From JBBRHQ01 sp963720735 (GTDB taxonomy: Bacteria; Actinomycetota; Thermoleophilia; Solirubrobacterales; 70-9): a stretch of DNA of 64,000 nucleotides. The first letter of the stretch is position 1. Each line of letters starts with the position of its first letter. The notes beneath the pieces were generated by a model, which saw nothing but the letters and a program-made list of their open reading frames with translations, was not told the origin of the DNA and did no database searches. The stretch covers positions 372,001-436,000 of the forward strand of contig CAVRGL010000010.1 of assembly GCA_963720735.1 (NCBI GenBank), read 5' to 3'. Both the position numbers and the translations under genes were made by a program. Positions 24,764 through 31,468 of this stretch are shown piece by piece.

Positions 24764-26031
24764 TGCGCCGCGATTCTTTCAGGGGCGCCGTAAGGATGCA
24801 AAGAATTGGGTAGCGTGAATCCGCCGTCGCGTTCTTGGCGGTTCTCGATCAGCGCGATCAGGGTGCGGCCGACGGCTACCGCGGTGCCGTTGAGCGTGTG
24901 CGGGTGGAGCGGAGCCTCCCCCTCCGCCGGCCTGTAGCGGCAGTTGAGTCGCCGGGCCTGGAAGTCGGTGGTGTTCGAGCAGGACGTCAGCTCCCGGTAG
25001 CGCCCCTGGCTCGGGATCCAGCCCTCGCAGTCGTACTTCTTGGCCGCAGGGGCGCCGAGATCGCCGACCGCGACGCTGACCACCCTGTAGGGCAGCTCCA
25101 GCTCGGAGAGGATCCGCTCCTCGATCGAGAGCAGGCGCTCGTGCTCGGCCGGCGACTCCCCCGGCTCGACGAACGAGAACATCTCCACCTTGTCGAACTG
25201 GTGAACCCTGAAGATCCCCCGCGTGTCCCTGCCGGCGGCGCCCGCCTCGCGGCGAAAGCAGGGGGAGAAGCCCGCGTAGCGCAGCGGCAGCGATCCCGGG
25301 TCGAGGATCTGGTCGCCGTGAAGCGCGGCCAGCGGCACCTCCGAGGTTCCCACGAGGAAGAGCTCGTCCCGGTCGATCTCGTAGATCATCTCCCGCTCAC
25401 CCGGGAAGAAGCCGGTGCCGAACAGGGCCTCCTCCCGGACCAGGGCCGGGGGCACCACCGGCTTGTGCCCCTCGGAGCGCAGCAATTCCATCGCGTAGCG
25501 GACCAGGGCCAGCTCGACCATCACCAACTCCCCCATCAGGTAGGCGAACCGCGAGCCCGAGACCCGGGCCGCCGCCTCCACCTCGATCAGTCCCAGCGCG
25601 GTGCCGATCTCGAGGTGGTCCCGGGGATCGAAGTCGAACTCCGGGCGCTCCCCCACCTCGCGCAGGACCAGGGCGTCCTCCTCGGTGAGGCCGTCGGGTG
25701 CTTCGGGATCGGGGAGGTTGGGGAGGGTCGCCGCCAGCTCGTCGCGGTGGGTCTCCACCTCGGCCAGCTCTCCCTCAAGCTGCTTGATCCGGCCAGAGAG
25801 CTCGCGCATATCGTCGATCGCCTCCGATGCGTCCTCCCCCGCTCGCTTGCTCTCGGCGATCGCCTCGGAGGCGGTGTTGCGCCTGGCCCGGCCCTCCTCG
25901 ATCTCGGGCAGCAGCTCGCGCCGCCGGCCGTCGAGCTCGAGCAGCTCGTCGAGCGCCTCGGCGGCGCCACGGCGCGCCAGCGCCTCCCGATAGCGCCCCG
26001 GATCGGAGCGGATCTGCTTCAGGTCGAGCAC
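24760..26031 (-). CDS. serS: Seryl-tRNA synthetase
   Basis: SerRS charges tRNA-Ser. The 423-residue protein has the N-terminal tRNA-binding coiled-coil arm (about residues 30-105, rich in Arg/Glu/Ala heptads) and a class II catalytic core. Motif 2 is around FSPCFRREAGAAGRDTRG, followed by FRVHQFDKVEMFSF, and motif 3 is around LNGTAVAVGRTLIALIENRQ. The length is usual. The start GTG 26031 encodes the normal MLDLKQIRSDP. It is translationally coupled to the downstream response regulator. Confidence 0.96.
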   Translation of the reverse strand: MLDLKQIRSDPGRYREALARRGAAEALDELLELDGRRRELLPEIEEGRARRNTASEAIAESKRAGEDASEAIDDMRELSGRIKQLEGELAEVETHRDELAATLPNLPDPEAPDGLTEEDALVLREVGERPEFDFDPRDHLEIGTALGLIEVEAAARVSGSRFAYLMGELVMVELALVRYAMELLRSEGHKPVVPPALVREEALFGTGFFPGEREMIYEIDRDELFLVGTSEVPLAALHGDQILDPGSLPLRYAGFSPCFRREAGAAGRDTRGIFRVHQFDKVEMFSFVEPGESPAEHERLLSIEERILSELELPYRVVSVAVGDLGAPAAKKYDCEGWIPSQGRYRELTSCSNTTDFQARRLNCRYRPAEGEAPLHPHTLNGTAVAVGRTLIALIENRQERDGGFTLPNSLHPYGAPERIAAQ

Positions 26032-26089
26032 GCCCGTCCCTTCGCCCGGGGCCGAGCCGAGTCACGCCGGCTGTGGCCGGCGGCACGCA

Positions 26090-26488
26090 TCAGGGCTTCG
26101 GCTCGCCGGGTCTCGGCGATTCCGCCGCGTCCTGCCCGGCGTACTTGGCGACGAAGCGGGCGACCTGTTTGGCCTCATCCCCGACGACGATGTTCTGCGG
26201 CATGATCGCCCCCGAGTAGCCGCCGTTTCGAATCGCGTAGAGCGAGGTCGCGACAGTCTCGGTGCGCTGGTTGAGGTTGGGGCCCTGGGTCCGCTCACCG
26301 CGGTTGCCGGTGCCCTGGGTCCCGGCGGCGCTGAGCGTGTGGCAACCGGAGCAGTGGGTCGCGAAGAGCACGGCCCCGGGGTGGGTGGGATCCTCCCTGG
26401 AGACCGAGATTCCCTGCTTACCGAAGCCGCAGGCGAGCAGACCGAAGGCCGCCGCGGCGGTCATGGCTGTGATCCAGACTGGGCGCAC
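26090..26488 (-). CDS. Membrane-bound c-type cytochrome (lipoprotein-like)
   Basis: This 132-residue protein starts with a hydrophobic signal ending in LLACGFG, a lipobox-like site with the Cys as lipid anchor. The heme motif CSGCH lies in LFATHCSGCHTLSAAG, and the distal Met is probably in SGAIMPQNIV. It is a small electron carrier on the outer face, of the cytochrome c550/c551 type. Start GTG 26488 has TATGAT ending 9 bases upstream; ATG 26464 is the alternative and would shorten the signal. It is divergent from flavin reductase with only 34 bases between. Confidence 0.85.
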   Translation of the reverse strand: MRPVWITAMTAAAAFGLLACGFGKQGISVSREDPTHPGAVLFATHCSGCHTLSAAGTQGTGNRGERTQGPNLNQRTETVATSLYAIRNGGYSGAIMPQNIVVGDEAKQVARFVAKYAGQDAAESPRPGEPKP

Positions 26489-26497
26489 GACGCGGGC

Positions 26498-26507
26498 ATC
26501 ATATTGT
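26498..26507. promoter_or_regulatory. Overlapping divergent -10 elements
   Basis: On the minus strand TATGAT (26498-26503) faces the cytochrome gene. On the plus strand TATTGT (26502-26507) faces flavin reductase. The two hexamers overlap, so the two promoters would compete for polymerase. Confidence 0.4.
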
Positions 26508-26522
26508 CTGGCGCCGATCACG

Positions 26523-26999
26523 ATGCCCGCACCCGACCCCGCCCGATTCCGCGCCGCGATGGGCATGCTGCCGACCGGAGTCACGGTGGTAACGGCCGGT
26601 GGAGCGGAGAATCCGGCCGGGGCCACGGCGAACGCGGTCTGCTCGCTCTCGCTCGATCCGATGCTGATGCTCGCCTGCCTCGACCGCGGCTCGCGCACCC
26701 TGCTGGCGGTGCAGGCGGCGAACCATTTCGGCGTCAACGTCCTCGGCGCCGGGCAGGCGGGCGTGGCGCGAGCCTTCAGCAGCAAGGCCCCGGTCGCCGA
26801 CAAGTGGGAGGGGATCGAGTGGAGCGAGAGGGACGGCCTGCCGGCGATCGCCGGATCGATCGCCTTCGTCGGCTGCGAACTGCGAGACGTGCTCGCCGGC
26901 GGCGACCACGTGATCGTCACCGGCGAGGTCCGCGACGTCGACGCCGAGGGCGGCGCCCCGCTGGTCTTCCACGGGGGCGGCTACCTGCCTCTGGAATAA
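26523..26999 (+). CDS. Flavin reductase-like FMN-binding protein
   Basis: This 158-residue protein has the split-barrel flavin reductase fold: FRAAMGMLPTGVTVVTAGG at the start, NAVCSLSLDPMLMLACLDRG for FMN binding, and HFGVNVLGAGQAGVARAFSS. It probably supplies reduced flavin to a monooxygenase, or acts as an FMN:NADH reductase. The partner is not adjacent. As in msrB, the stop TAA is inside the left end of a structured repeat (copy B); both genes end with GAATAAC. Confidence 0.88.
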   Translation: MPAPDPARFRAAMGMLPTGVTVVTAGGAENPAGATANAVCSLSLDPMLMLACLDRGSRTLLAVQAANHFGVNVLGAGQAGVARAFSSKAPVADKWEGIEWSERDGLPAIAGSIAFVGCELRDVLAGGDHVIVTGEVRDVDAEGGAPLVFHGGGYLPLE

Positions 27000-27215
27000 C
27001 AACGCCGCACGTCCTCCGCTCCCGCGAGGCCCGACACTCAGAGTCAAATGATGCTGTCGGGCCTCGCTCCCGCGTCCGGGCGTGCGGCGGTTCGCGGCAG
27101 GATGAGGTTTGCTTGCGGGCAAGCGGCCCCCGGACGCGGAGCGAGAGCCCGCAGATAGCCGGTGTCTCTGGGGGCGGGCTCTCGCGGAGCAGAGGAGGCC
27201 GCGCAGTTATCTGTT
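26994..27215. repeat. Structured repeat, copy B
   Basis: This is the second copy of the element described at 23851. Hairpin 1 is 27024-27036 with 27055-27067 (13 bp), hairpin 2 is 27072-27080 with 27129-27137, and hairpin 3 is 27141-27152 with 27174-27185. The closing stem 27012-27022 with 27186-27196 has one C-A mismatch. In hairpin 1 a C-G pair of copy A is replaced by G-C (27033 with 27058), keeping the stem. The extra right-hand segment of copy A (24061-24094) is absent. Both copies lie between a plus-strand gene end and a minus-strand gene end. Confidence 0.85.
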
Positions 27216-27216
27216 C

Positions 27217-27651
27217 CTAGAAGTGACCGCTGGTCCCGGCCGCTCGCAGGGCCAGGAAGAAGATCACCCAGCAGCTGACGGCCATGATCCCCATCTCGCG
27301 GCGAACGATTGCCAGGGCCAGCTGCTGCTGGCGCTGCTCGGGCAGGGTCTCGAAGTCGACCCCGGCCAGCTCCTGGTTGGCGGCGCCGGCGCGAGCTCCC
27401 TCGGCCAGCAGTGAGACCAGCAGCGGCAGCAGCCCGTAGAGGTAGTGGAGGTTGTCCGCCGGCTTGTGGCCGGTGAAGATCAGCAGCGCCCCGAGCATCA
27501 CCTGGATGAAGACGGCGATCTGGGCGGCGCGCAGCAGGTACCAGAAGGGGACCGAGGCCCGGTCGCGGATCCAACAGAACCCTCCCAGAGCGCCGGCTGC
27601 GAGGTTGAGAGCGATGACGCTGAGGCCGACGAGGAGGTGCAGCTCGGCCAT
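27217..27651 (-). CDS. Four-helix membrane protein of unknown function
   Basis: This 144-residue protein has four membrane segments, starting at VGLSVIALNLAAGALGGFCW. There is a short loop with FTGHKPADNLHYLYG, a cytoplasmic stretch of about 40 residues rich in Glu/Gln, then MGIMAVSCWVIFFLALRAAG. It is divergent from nuoA with 99 bases between, so it may be linked to respiration, but nothing in the sequence proves this. Its end abuts copy B of the repeat. Confidence 0.7.
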   Translation of the reverse strand: MAELHLLVGLSVIALNLAAGALGGFCWIRDRASVPFWYLLRAAQIAVFIQVMLGALLIFTGHKPADNLHYLYGLLPLLVSLLAEGARAGAANQELAGVDFETLPEQRQQQLALAIVRREMGIMAVSCWVIFFLALRAAGTSGHF

Positions 27652-27734
27652 TCCGCTATATCCGCCCGATCGGGTCGGGATTCCGCTTCCTGATGCGGAA
27701 GATCACTATGTAGCAAGTTGTCACAAAGGCGGTG

Positions 27735-27740
27735 TATAAC
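27735..27740 (+). promoter_or_regulatory. -10 TATAAC of the nuo operon
   Basis: TATAAC matches the bacterial -10 consensus at 5 of 6 positions. It ends 10 bases before TTG 27751. No good -35 is visible at 16-19 bases. It places the transcript start near 27747, which rules out the longer nuoA frame beginning at 27718. Confidence 0.55.
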
Positions 27741-27750
27741 AGTCACCGCG

Positions 27751-28128
27751 TTGCTTCGGAGCTACTTCCCGATCCTTGTATTCGGCGCTCTCGGCCTCAT
27801 CGTAGGAGGCGCTTTCACGATGCTGAACCACGTCGTCGGCGCGAAGCGGCCGAAGAAGCAGTCGGCGGCGACGCAGCGCCAGACCGACCCGTACGAGTGC
27901 GGACTCCCCTCCGAGGTGTCGAAGACCTTCCGCTTCGGGGTGAGCTTCTACCTGGTGGCGATGCTCTTCATCCTTTTCGACATCGAGGTCGTCTTCCTCT
28001 ACCCGGTCGGGGTGATCCTGAAGTCGGCCGACAGCGTCTTCGTCCTCGGAGAGGTGATCGTCTTCGTCGTCCTGCTTTTCGTGGCGCTCGCCTATGTCTG
28101 GCGCAAGGGGGCGCTCGATTGGAGATAG
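27751..28128 (+). CDS. nuoA: NADH-quinone oxidoreductase subunit A
   Basis: NuoA is a three-helix membrane subunit of complex I. The conserved segment TDPYECGLPSEVSKTFRFGV and the FDIEVVFLYP helix are both present. TTG 27751 (125 aa) fits the usual 115-130 residue length. An upstream in-frame TTG (27718) would lie before the predicted transcript start. It is first in the operon and overlaps nuoB by 10 bases. Confidence 0.93.
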   Translation: MLRSYFPILVFGALGLIVGGAFTMLNHVVGAKRPKKQSAATQRQTDPYECGLPSEVSKTFRFGVSFYLVAMLFILFDIEVVFLYPVGVILKSADSVFVLGEVIVFVVLLFVALAYVWRKGALDWR

Positions 28129-28829
28129 AGCGCAGCAAGATCCGGGCGCTGGCGCCGCTGGAGCAGCCGAGCTCGCCGGAGGAACTGAGGGTTCGCCAGC
28201 TCCGGGCCCGCGACATGCTGCGTGGCTCGATCGACCCCGAGGACCTCGAGGCCTATGTCGAGGACCGGGTGGCGACGACGACCCTGGAGAAGGTCCAGAG
28301 CTGGGCTCGCGCCAACTCGGTCTTCCCTATGACCTTCGGGCTGGCCTGCTGCGCGATGGAGATGATCTCGGTGGTCTCGGCCCGCACCGACCTGGCCCGC
28401 TTCGGTGCCGAGGCGCTGCGTGCCTCGCCCCGCCAGGCGGACCTGATCATCCTCTCCGGCCGGGCCTCGATCAAGATGGCGCCGATCATCCGCCGGCTCT
28501 ACGACCAGATGCTGGAGCCGAAGTGGGCGATCTCGATGGGCGCCTGCTCCTCGAGCGGCGGCATGTTCTCCAACTACGCGGTCGTCCAGGGCGCCGACAA
28601 GTTCATGCCGGTGGACATCCACGTGCCCGGCTGCCCGCCGCGCCCGGAGGCCCTGCTCTACGGCTTCACCAAGCTGCAGCGGAAGATCCTCGGCAACCCC
28701 GATCCCGGCTGGCGCCGCCGCTACAACGCCGAGGGAACCGAGGAGTGGGCGCGCGGGGGGATCTCCAGCAAGCCCAGCCAGGAGACGCTCGAGGCCTACG
28801 CGGCCGCGCGGGAGACGGTCGGTGCCTGA
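28119..28829 (+). CDS. nuoB: NADH-quinone oxidoreductase subunit B
   Basis: NuoB holds the terminal N2 [4Fe-4S] cluster next to the quinone site. Tandem Cys77-Cys78 in FGLACCAMEM, the Cys in GACSSSGGMF and the Cys in HVPGCPPRPE are the four ligands. The 236-residue protein has an N-terminal extension of about 50 residues before VATTTLEKVQSWARA. The TTG start 28119 is inside the end of nuoA and has GGGGG 7 bases upstream; an internal ATG at 28216 would give a shorter, equally plausible protein. It overlaps nuoC by 8 bases. Confidence 0.93.
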   Translation: MEIERSKIRALAPLEQPSSPEELRVRQLRARDMLRGSIDPEDLEAYVEDRVATTTLEKVQSWARANSVFPMTFGLACCAMEMISVVSARTDLARFGAEALRASPRQADLIILSGRASIKMAPIIRRLYDQMLEPKWAISMGACSSSGGMFSNYAVVQGADKFMPVDIHVPGCPPRPEALLYGFTKLQRKILGNPDPGWRRRYNAEGTEEWARGGISSKPSQETLEAYAAARETVGA

Positions 28830-29445
28830 CGCCCCCGGCCTCGAACTGATCCGCACGGAGATCAACGATCGGCACCCCGGCGCGGTCCTCGAGACCAGCT
28901 TCGAGCACGAGCAGGCGGCGCTGATCGCCGACCCCGGCCAGATCATCGGGGTGCTCGCCTGGCTGCGCGACACTCCGGGGCAGGAATACACCTTCCTCTC
29001 CAGCCTCCACGTCGCCGACTACCTGCCGGCCGAGCCCCGCTTCGGCGTCCACTACGAGCTGCTCAACCGCGACCGCGTCGAACGGATCCGGGTCCGCGCC
29101 GCGCTGCCGGATCCCCAACCTGCCACTAACCGCGGCGCGCCCGGAAGCGGAGCTGAGGACGTGCCGCGCAGTTATTCCGACGGAAGCGGAGCTGAGGACG
29201 TGCCGCGCGGTGATTCCGAGGCGGGCTTGCCTCTGATCGACTCCTGCGTCGAGCTCTTCCCGAGCGCCGACTTCCAGGAGCGCGAGGCCTACGACTTCTT
29301 CGGGATCGTCTTCCGCGGGCACCCCGACCTGCGGCGGATCCTGATGCCCGAGGACTATGTCGGCTGGCCGCAGCGCCGCGACTTCCCGGTCGGCGGGGAG
29401 CCCGTCACCTTCACCCACAACGAGGAGCTTGGGGCGGGCGCATGA
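28822..29445 (+). CDS. nuoC: NADH-quinone oxidoreductase subunit C with a repeat-derived insert
   Basis: NuoC is a peripheral-arm subunit near the quinone site. Its N-half (LIADPGQIIGVLAWLRDTPG) and the signature FQEREAYDFFGIVFRGHPDL and RILMPEDYVGWPQRRDFPVG are normal. Between the two, after IRVRAALPDPQ, sits an extra stretch of about 35 residues containing two near-identical 13-residue units (GSGAEDVPRSYSD, GSGAEDVPRGDSE). These are encoded by a tandem 39-bp repeat matching the end motif of the structured elements. The insert falls where the family has a short surface loop, so function is probably kept. Confidence 0.92.
   Translation: MPDAPGLELIRTEINDRHPGAVLETSFEHEQAALIADPGQIIGVLAWLRDTPGQEYTFLSSLHVADYLPAEPRFGVHYELLNRDRVERIRVRAALPDPQPATNRGAPGSGAEDVPRSYSDGSGAEDVPRGDSEAGLPLIDSCVELFPSADFQEREAYDFFGIVFRGHPDLRRILMPEDYVGWPQRRDFPVGGEPVTFTHNEELGAGA
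29143..29220 (+). repeat. Tandem 39-bp coding repeat in nuoC
   Basis: The two units 29143-29181 and 29182-29220 differ at three positions. The core CTGAGGACGTGCCGCGC and the end GTTATTCC are the reverse complement of the left end of copies A and B (GAATAAC...GCACGTCCTC). In this orientation the unit has no stop codon and is a multiple of three, so the reading frame is kept. Confidence 0.8.
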
Positions 29446-30680
29446 GCACGATCGAGAAGGCGGCCGCCGAGCTCGAGGACGCGGTGCCGGGCGCGAGCGT
29501 CTCGCTCGAGCCGGAGACCGAGCTTATGACGATCAACATGGGGCCGCACCATCCCGCCACCCACGGCGTCCTGCGGCTTGTCGTCGAGCTCGAGGGCGAG
29601 GTGGTCCGCGACCTGAAGCCGGTGATCGGCTACGTCCACACCGGGATCGAGAAGTCCTGCGAGGCCCACTCCTACTGGAAGGTGATCCCGTTCGTCGAGC
29701 GGATGGACTACCTCTCCTACTTCTTCAACATGGAGGCCTTCTGCGGAGCCGTCGAGCGGCTGCTCGAGATCGAGATCCCGGATCGCGCCAAGTACCTGCG
29801 GGTGATCCACATGGAGCTGAACCGGCTCCACTCCCATCTCGTCTGGCTGGGCACCAGCGCTCTCGACGTCGGCGCGATCTCGATGCTCTGGTACGCCTTC
29901 CGCGACCGCGACACGGTCCTCGACCTGTTCGAGATGTCGACCGGCCAGAGGATGCACACCCGCTACTTCCAGGTCGGCGGGGTGATCGAGGACATCCCGC
30001 TCGGGTTCGAGGCGAAGGTGCGCGAGTTCACCGCGGAGATGCCGGCCCGAGTCGATCAGTTCGAGGCGCTGCTCGACCGCAACGAGATCTTCCTGCAGCG
30101 GACCAAGGGGGTCGGCACGGTCTCCCGCGAGCGCCTGCTCGAGCTGGGCGTCACCGGGCCGCTGCTGCGGGCGACCGGCGAGCCGTGGGACCTGCGCAAG
30201 GTCTTCGACTACCTCGCCTACTCGGAGCTCGACTTCGACATCCCGGTGGGCACGGTCGGCGATTGCTACGACCGCTTCCGGGTGCGGATGGCTGAGATGC
30301 GCGAGTCGGTGAAGATCATCGAGCAGGCGCTCGACGGGCTCCCCGAGGGCCCCCATATCTCGGACGACCGCAAGTACGTGCTGCCCCCCCGCTCGGAGCT
30401 CTCGACCTCGATGGAGGCGCTGATCCACCACTTCAAGCTGGTGACCGAAGGCTACCGGGTGCCCCCGGGCGAGGTCTATCGGGCGATCGAGTCCCCGCGT
30501 GGCGAGCTCGGCTGCTACCTGCTCGCCGACGGCTCGGCCAAGCCCGCGAGGGTCCATTTCCGGGATCCCTCCTTCGTCAACCTGCAGGCACTGCGCGACA
30601 TGTGCGTCGGCGGCTACGTCGCCGACCTGATCACCAACCTGGCGATGCTCGACCCGATCCTCGGCGGGATCGACCGGTGA
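29442..30680 (+). CDS. nuoD: NADH-quinone oxidoreductase subunit D
   Basis: The 412-residue NuoD forms much of the quinone cavity and is related to the large subunit of NiFe hydrogenases. GPHHPATHGVLRLVVELEGE, with the quinone-binding His, and GYVHTGIEKSCE are present. So are EIPDRAKYLRVIHMELNRLH and the C-terminal ESPRGELGCYLLADGSAKPA and DPSFVNLQAL. ATG 29442 overlaps the nuoC stop in ATGA. Length and motifs are normal. Confidence 0.96.
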   Translation: MSTIEKAAAELEDAVPGASVSLEPETELMTINMGPHHPATHGVLRLVVELEGEVVRDLKPVIGYVHTGIEKSCEAHSYWKVIPFVERMDYLSYFFNMEAFCGAVERLLEIEIPDRAKYLRVIHMELNRLHSHLVWLGTSALDVGAISMLWYAFRDRDTVLDLFEMSTGQRMHTRYFQVGGVIEDIPLGFEAKVREFTAEMPARVDQFEALLDRNEIFLQRTKGVGTVSRERLLELGVTGPLLRATGEPWDLRKVFDYLAYSELDFDIPVGTVGDCYDRFRVRMAEMRESVKIIEQALDGLPEGPHISDDRKYVLPPRSELSTSMEALIHHFKLVTEGYRVPPGEVYRAIESPRGELGCYLLADGSAKPARVHFRDPSFVNLQALRDMCVGGYVADLITNLAMLDPILGGIDR

Positions 30681-31468
30681 GCGAGCCCGAGGCCCACGAC
30701 ATCGCCGCCCCGGGAATCGGCTCTGAGGACGTCGCCCCGAGCGCGGGCGGGCCTGCGCGGGGGCCGGAGACGCCGCTGCGGCCGGACGGCACCCCCGGCC
30801 TCCCGGTCGACGCCGCGCTTGTGGACGGCCGCTTCCCCAGGCGCGAGGCGGAGCGAGTGCCGGAGCTGCACGAAGTCGACTGCCCGCCCGAGCTGCAGCA
30901 GCAGGTCGAGGAGCTGATGTCGCGCTACCCCGACCGCCACTCAGCCTCGATCCCGGCGCTGTGGGCGGTCCAGCGCCTCTACGGCTGGTGCACCCCCGAG
31001 GGGATCCGCCAGGCCGCCGCGGTGATGCGCGTGACCCCCGCCTACCTGGAGTCGGTGGCCAGCTTCTACGACCTTCTCCACACCGAGCCCGCCGGCAACC
31101 AGCGGGTGCTCGTCTGCACCAACATCTCCTGCTGGATGCGGGGCGGCGACGAGCTGCTCGACGCGTTCTGCGCGGCCGCCGGCTGTGACCGCGAGGGCGC
31201 CGGCCACGGCGGCTCTGTATCGACCGACGGCGAGGTCTACGTCTCCGGCTTCGAGTGCCTCGGGGCCTGTGACCTGGCGCCGATGGCCTCGATCAACGGG
31301 CGCTACCTCGGGCCGCTGGAGGACACCGAAGCGGTCACCGCGCTCGAGCAGCTTCGCTCCGGCAGCGAGGTGCTGCCCGAGAAGGCGTTGGAGCAGCGCC
31401 CCCTGGCGGGCGGGCCGGAGGGCGAACCGGACTCGCGGGTCGCCGGCAAGCGGGGGCCGAACCAGTGA
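30677..31468 (+). CDS. nuoE: NADH-quinone oxidoreductase subunit E with long N- and C-terminal tails
   Basis: NuoE carries the N1a [2Fe-2S] cluster. Its ligands are Cys in CTNISCW and CLGAC within GFECLGACDLAPMASINGRY. Residues near 75-235 form the thioredoxin-like core starting at LMSRYPDRHSASIPALWAVQ. Before it is a Pro/Gly/Asp-rich tail of about 70 residues with GIGSEDVAP, whose DNA matches the nuoC repeat core. About 35 disordered residues follow the core. The usual length is 160-240; this one is 263. GTG 30677 overlaps the nuoD stop by 4 bases. Confidence 0.93.
   Translation: MSEPEAHDIAAPGIGSEDVAPSAGGPARGPETPLRPDGTPGLPVDAALVDGRFPRREAERVPELHEVDCPPELQQQVEELMSRYPDRHSASIPALWAVQRLYGWCTPEGIRQAAAVMRVTPAYLESVASFYDLLHTEPAGNQRVLVCTNISCWMRGGDELLDAFCAAAGCDREGAGHGGSVSTDGEVYVSGFECLGACDLAPMASINGRYLGPLEDTEAVTALEQLRSGSEVLPEKALEQRPLAGGPEGEPDSRVAGKRGPNQ
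30713..30732 (+). repeat. Single repeat core inside nuoE
   Basis: Seventeen of these 20 bases match the start of the nuoC 39-bp unit, including CTGAGGACGT, and they are read in the same frame (GIGSEDV against GSGAEDV). It is a likely relic of the same repeat family. Confidence 0.5.

Noticed and set aside
23851..27215. CRISPR array as an explanation of the two repeats
   Set aside because: Only two copies 3 kb apart, each over 200 bp, with genes between; no spacers or cas genes.
27718..27750. Upstream TTG as the nuoA start
   Set aside because: The -10 TATAAC lies inside this stretch, so the message would begin after it; the shorter protein has the usual length.
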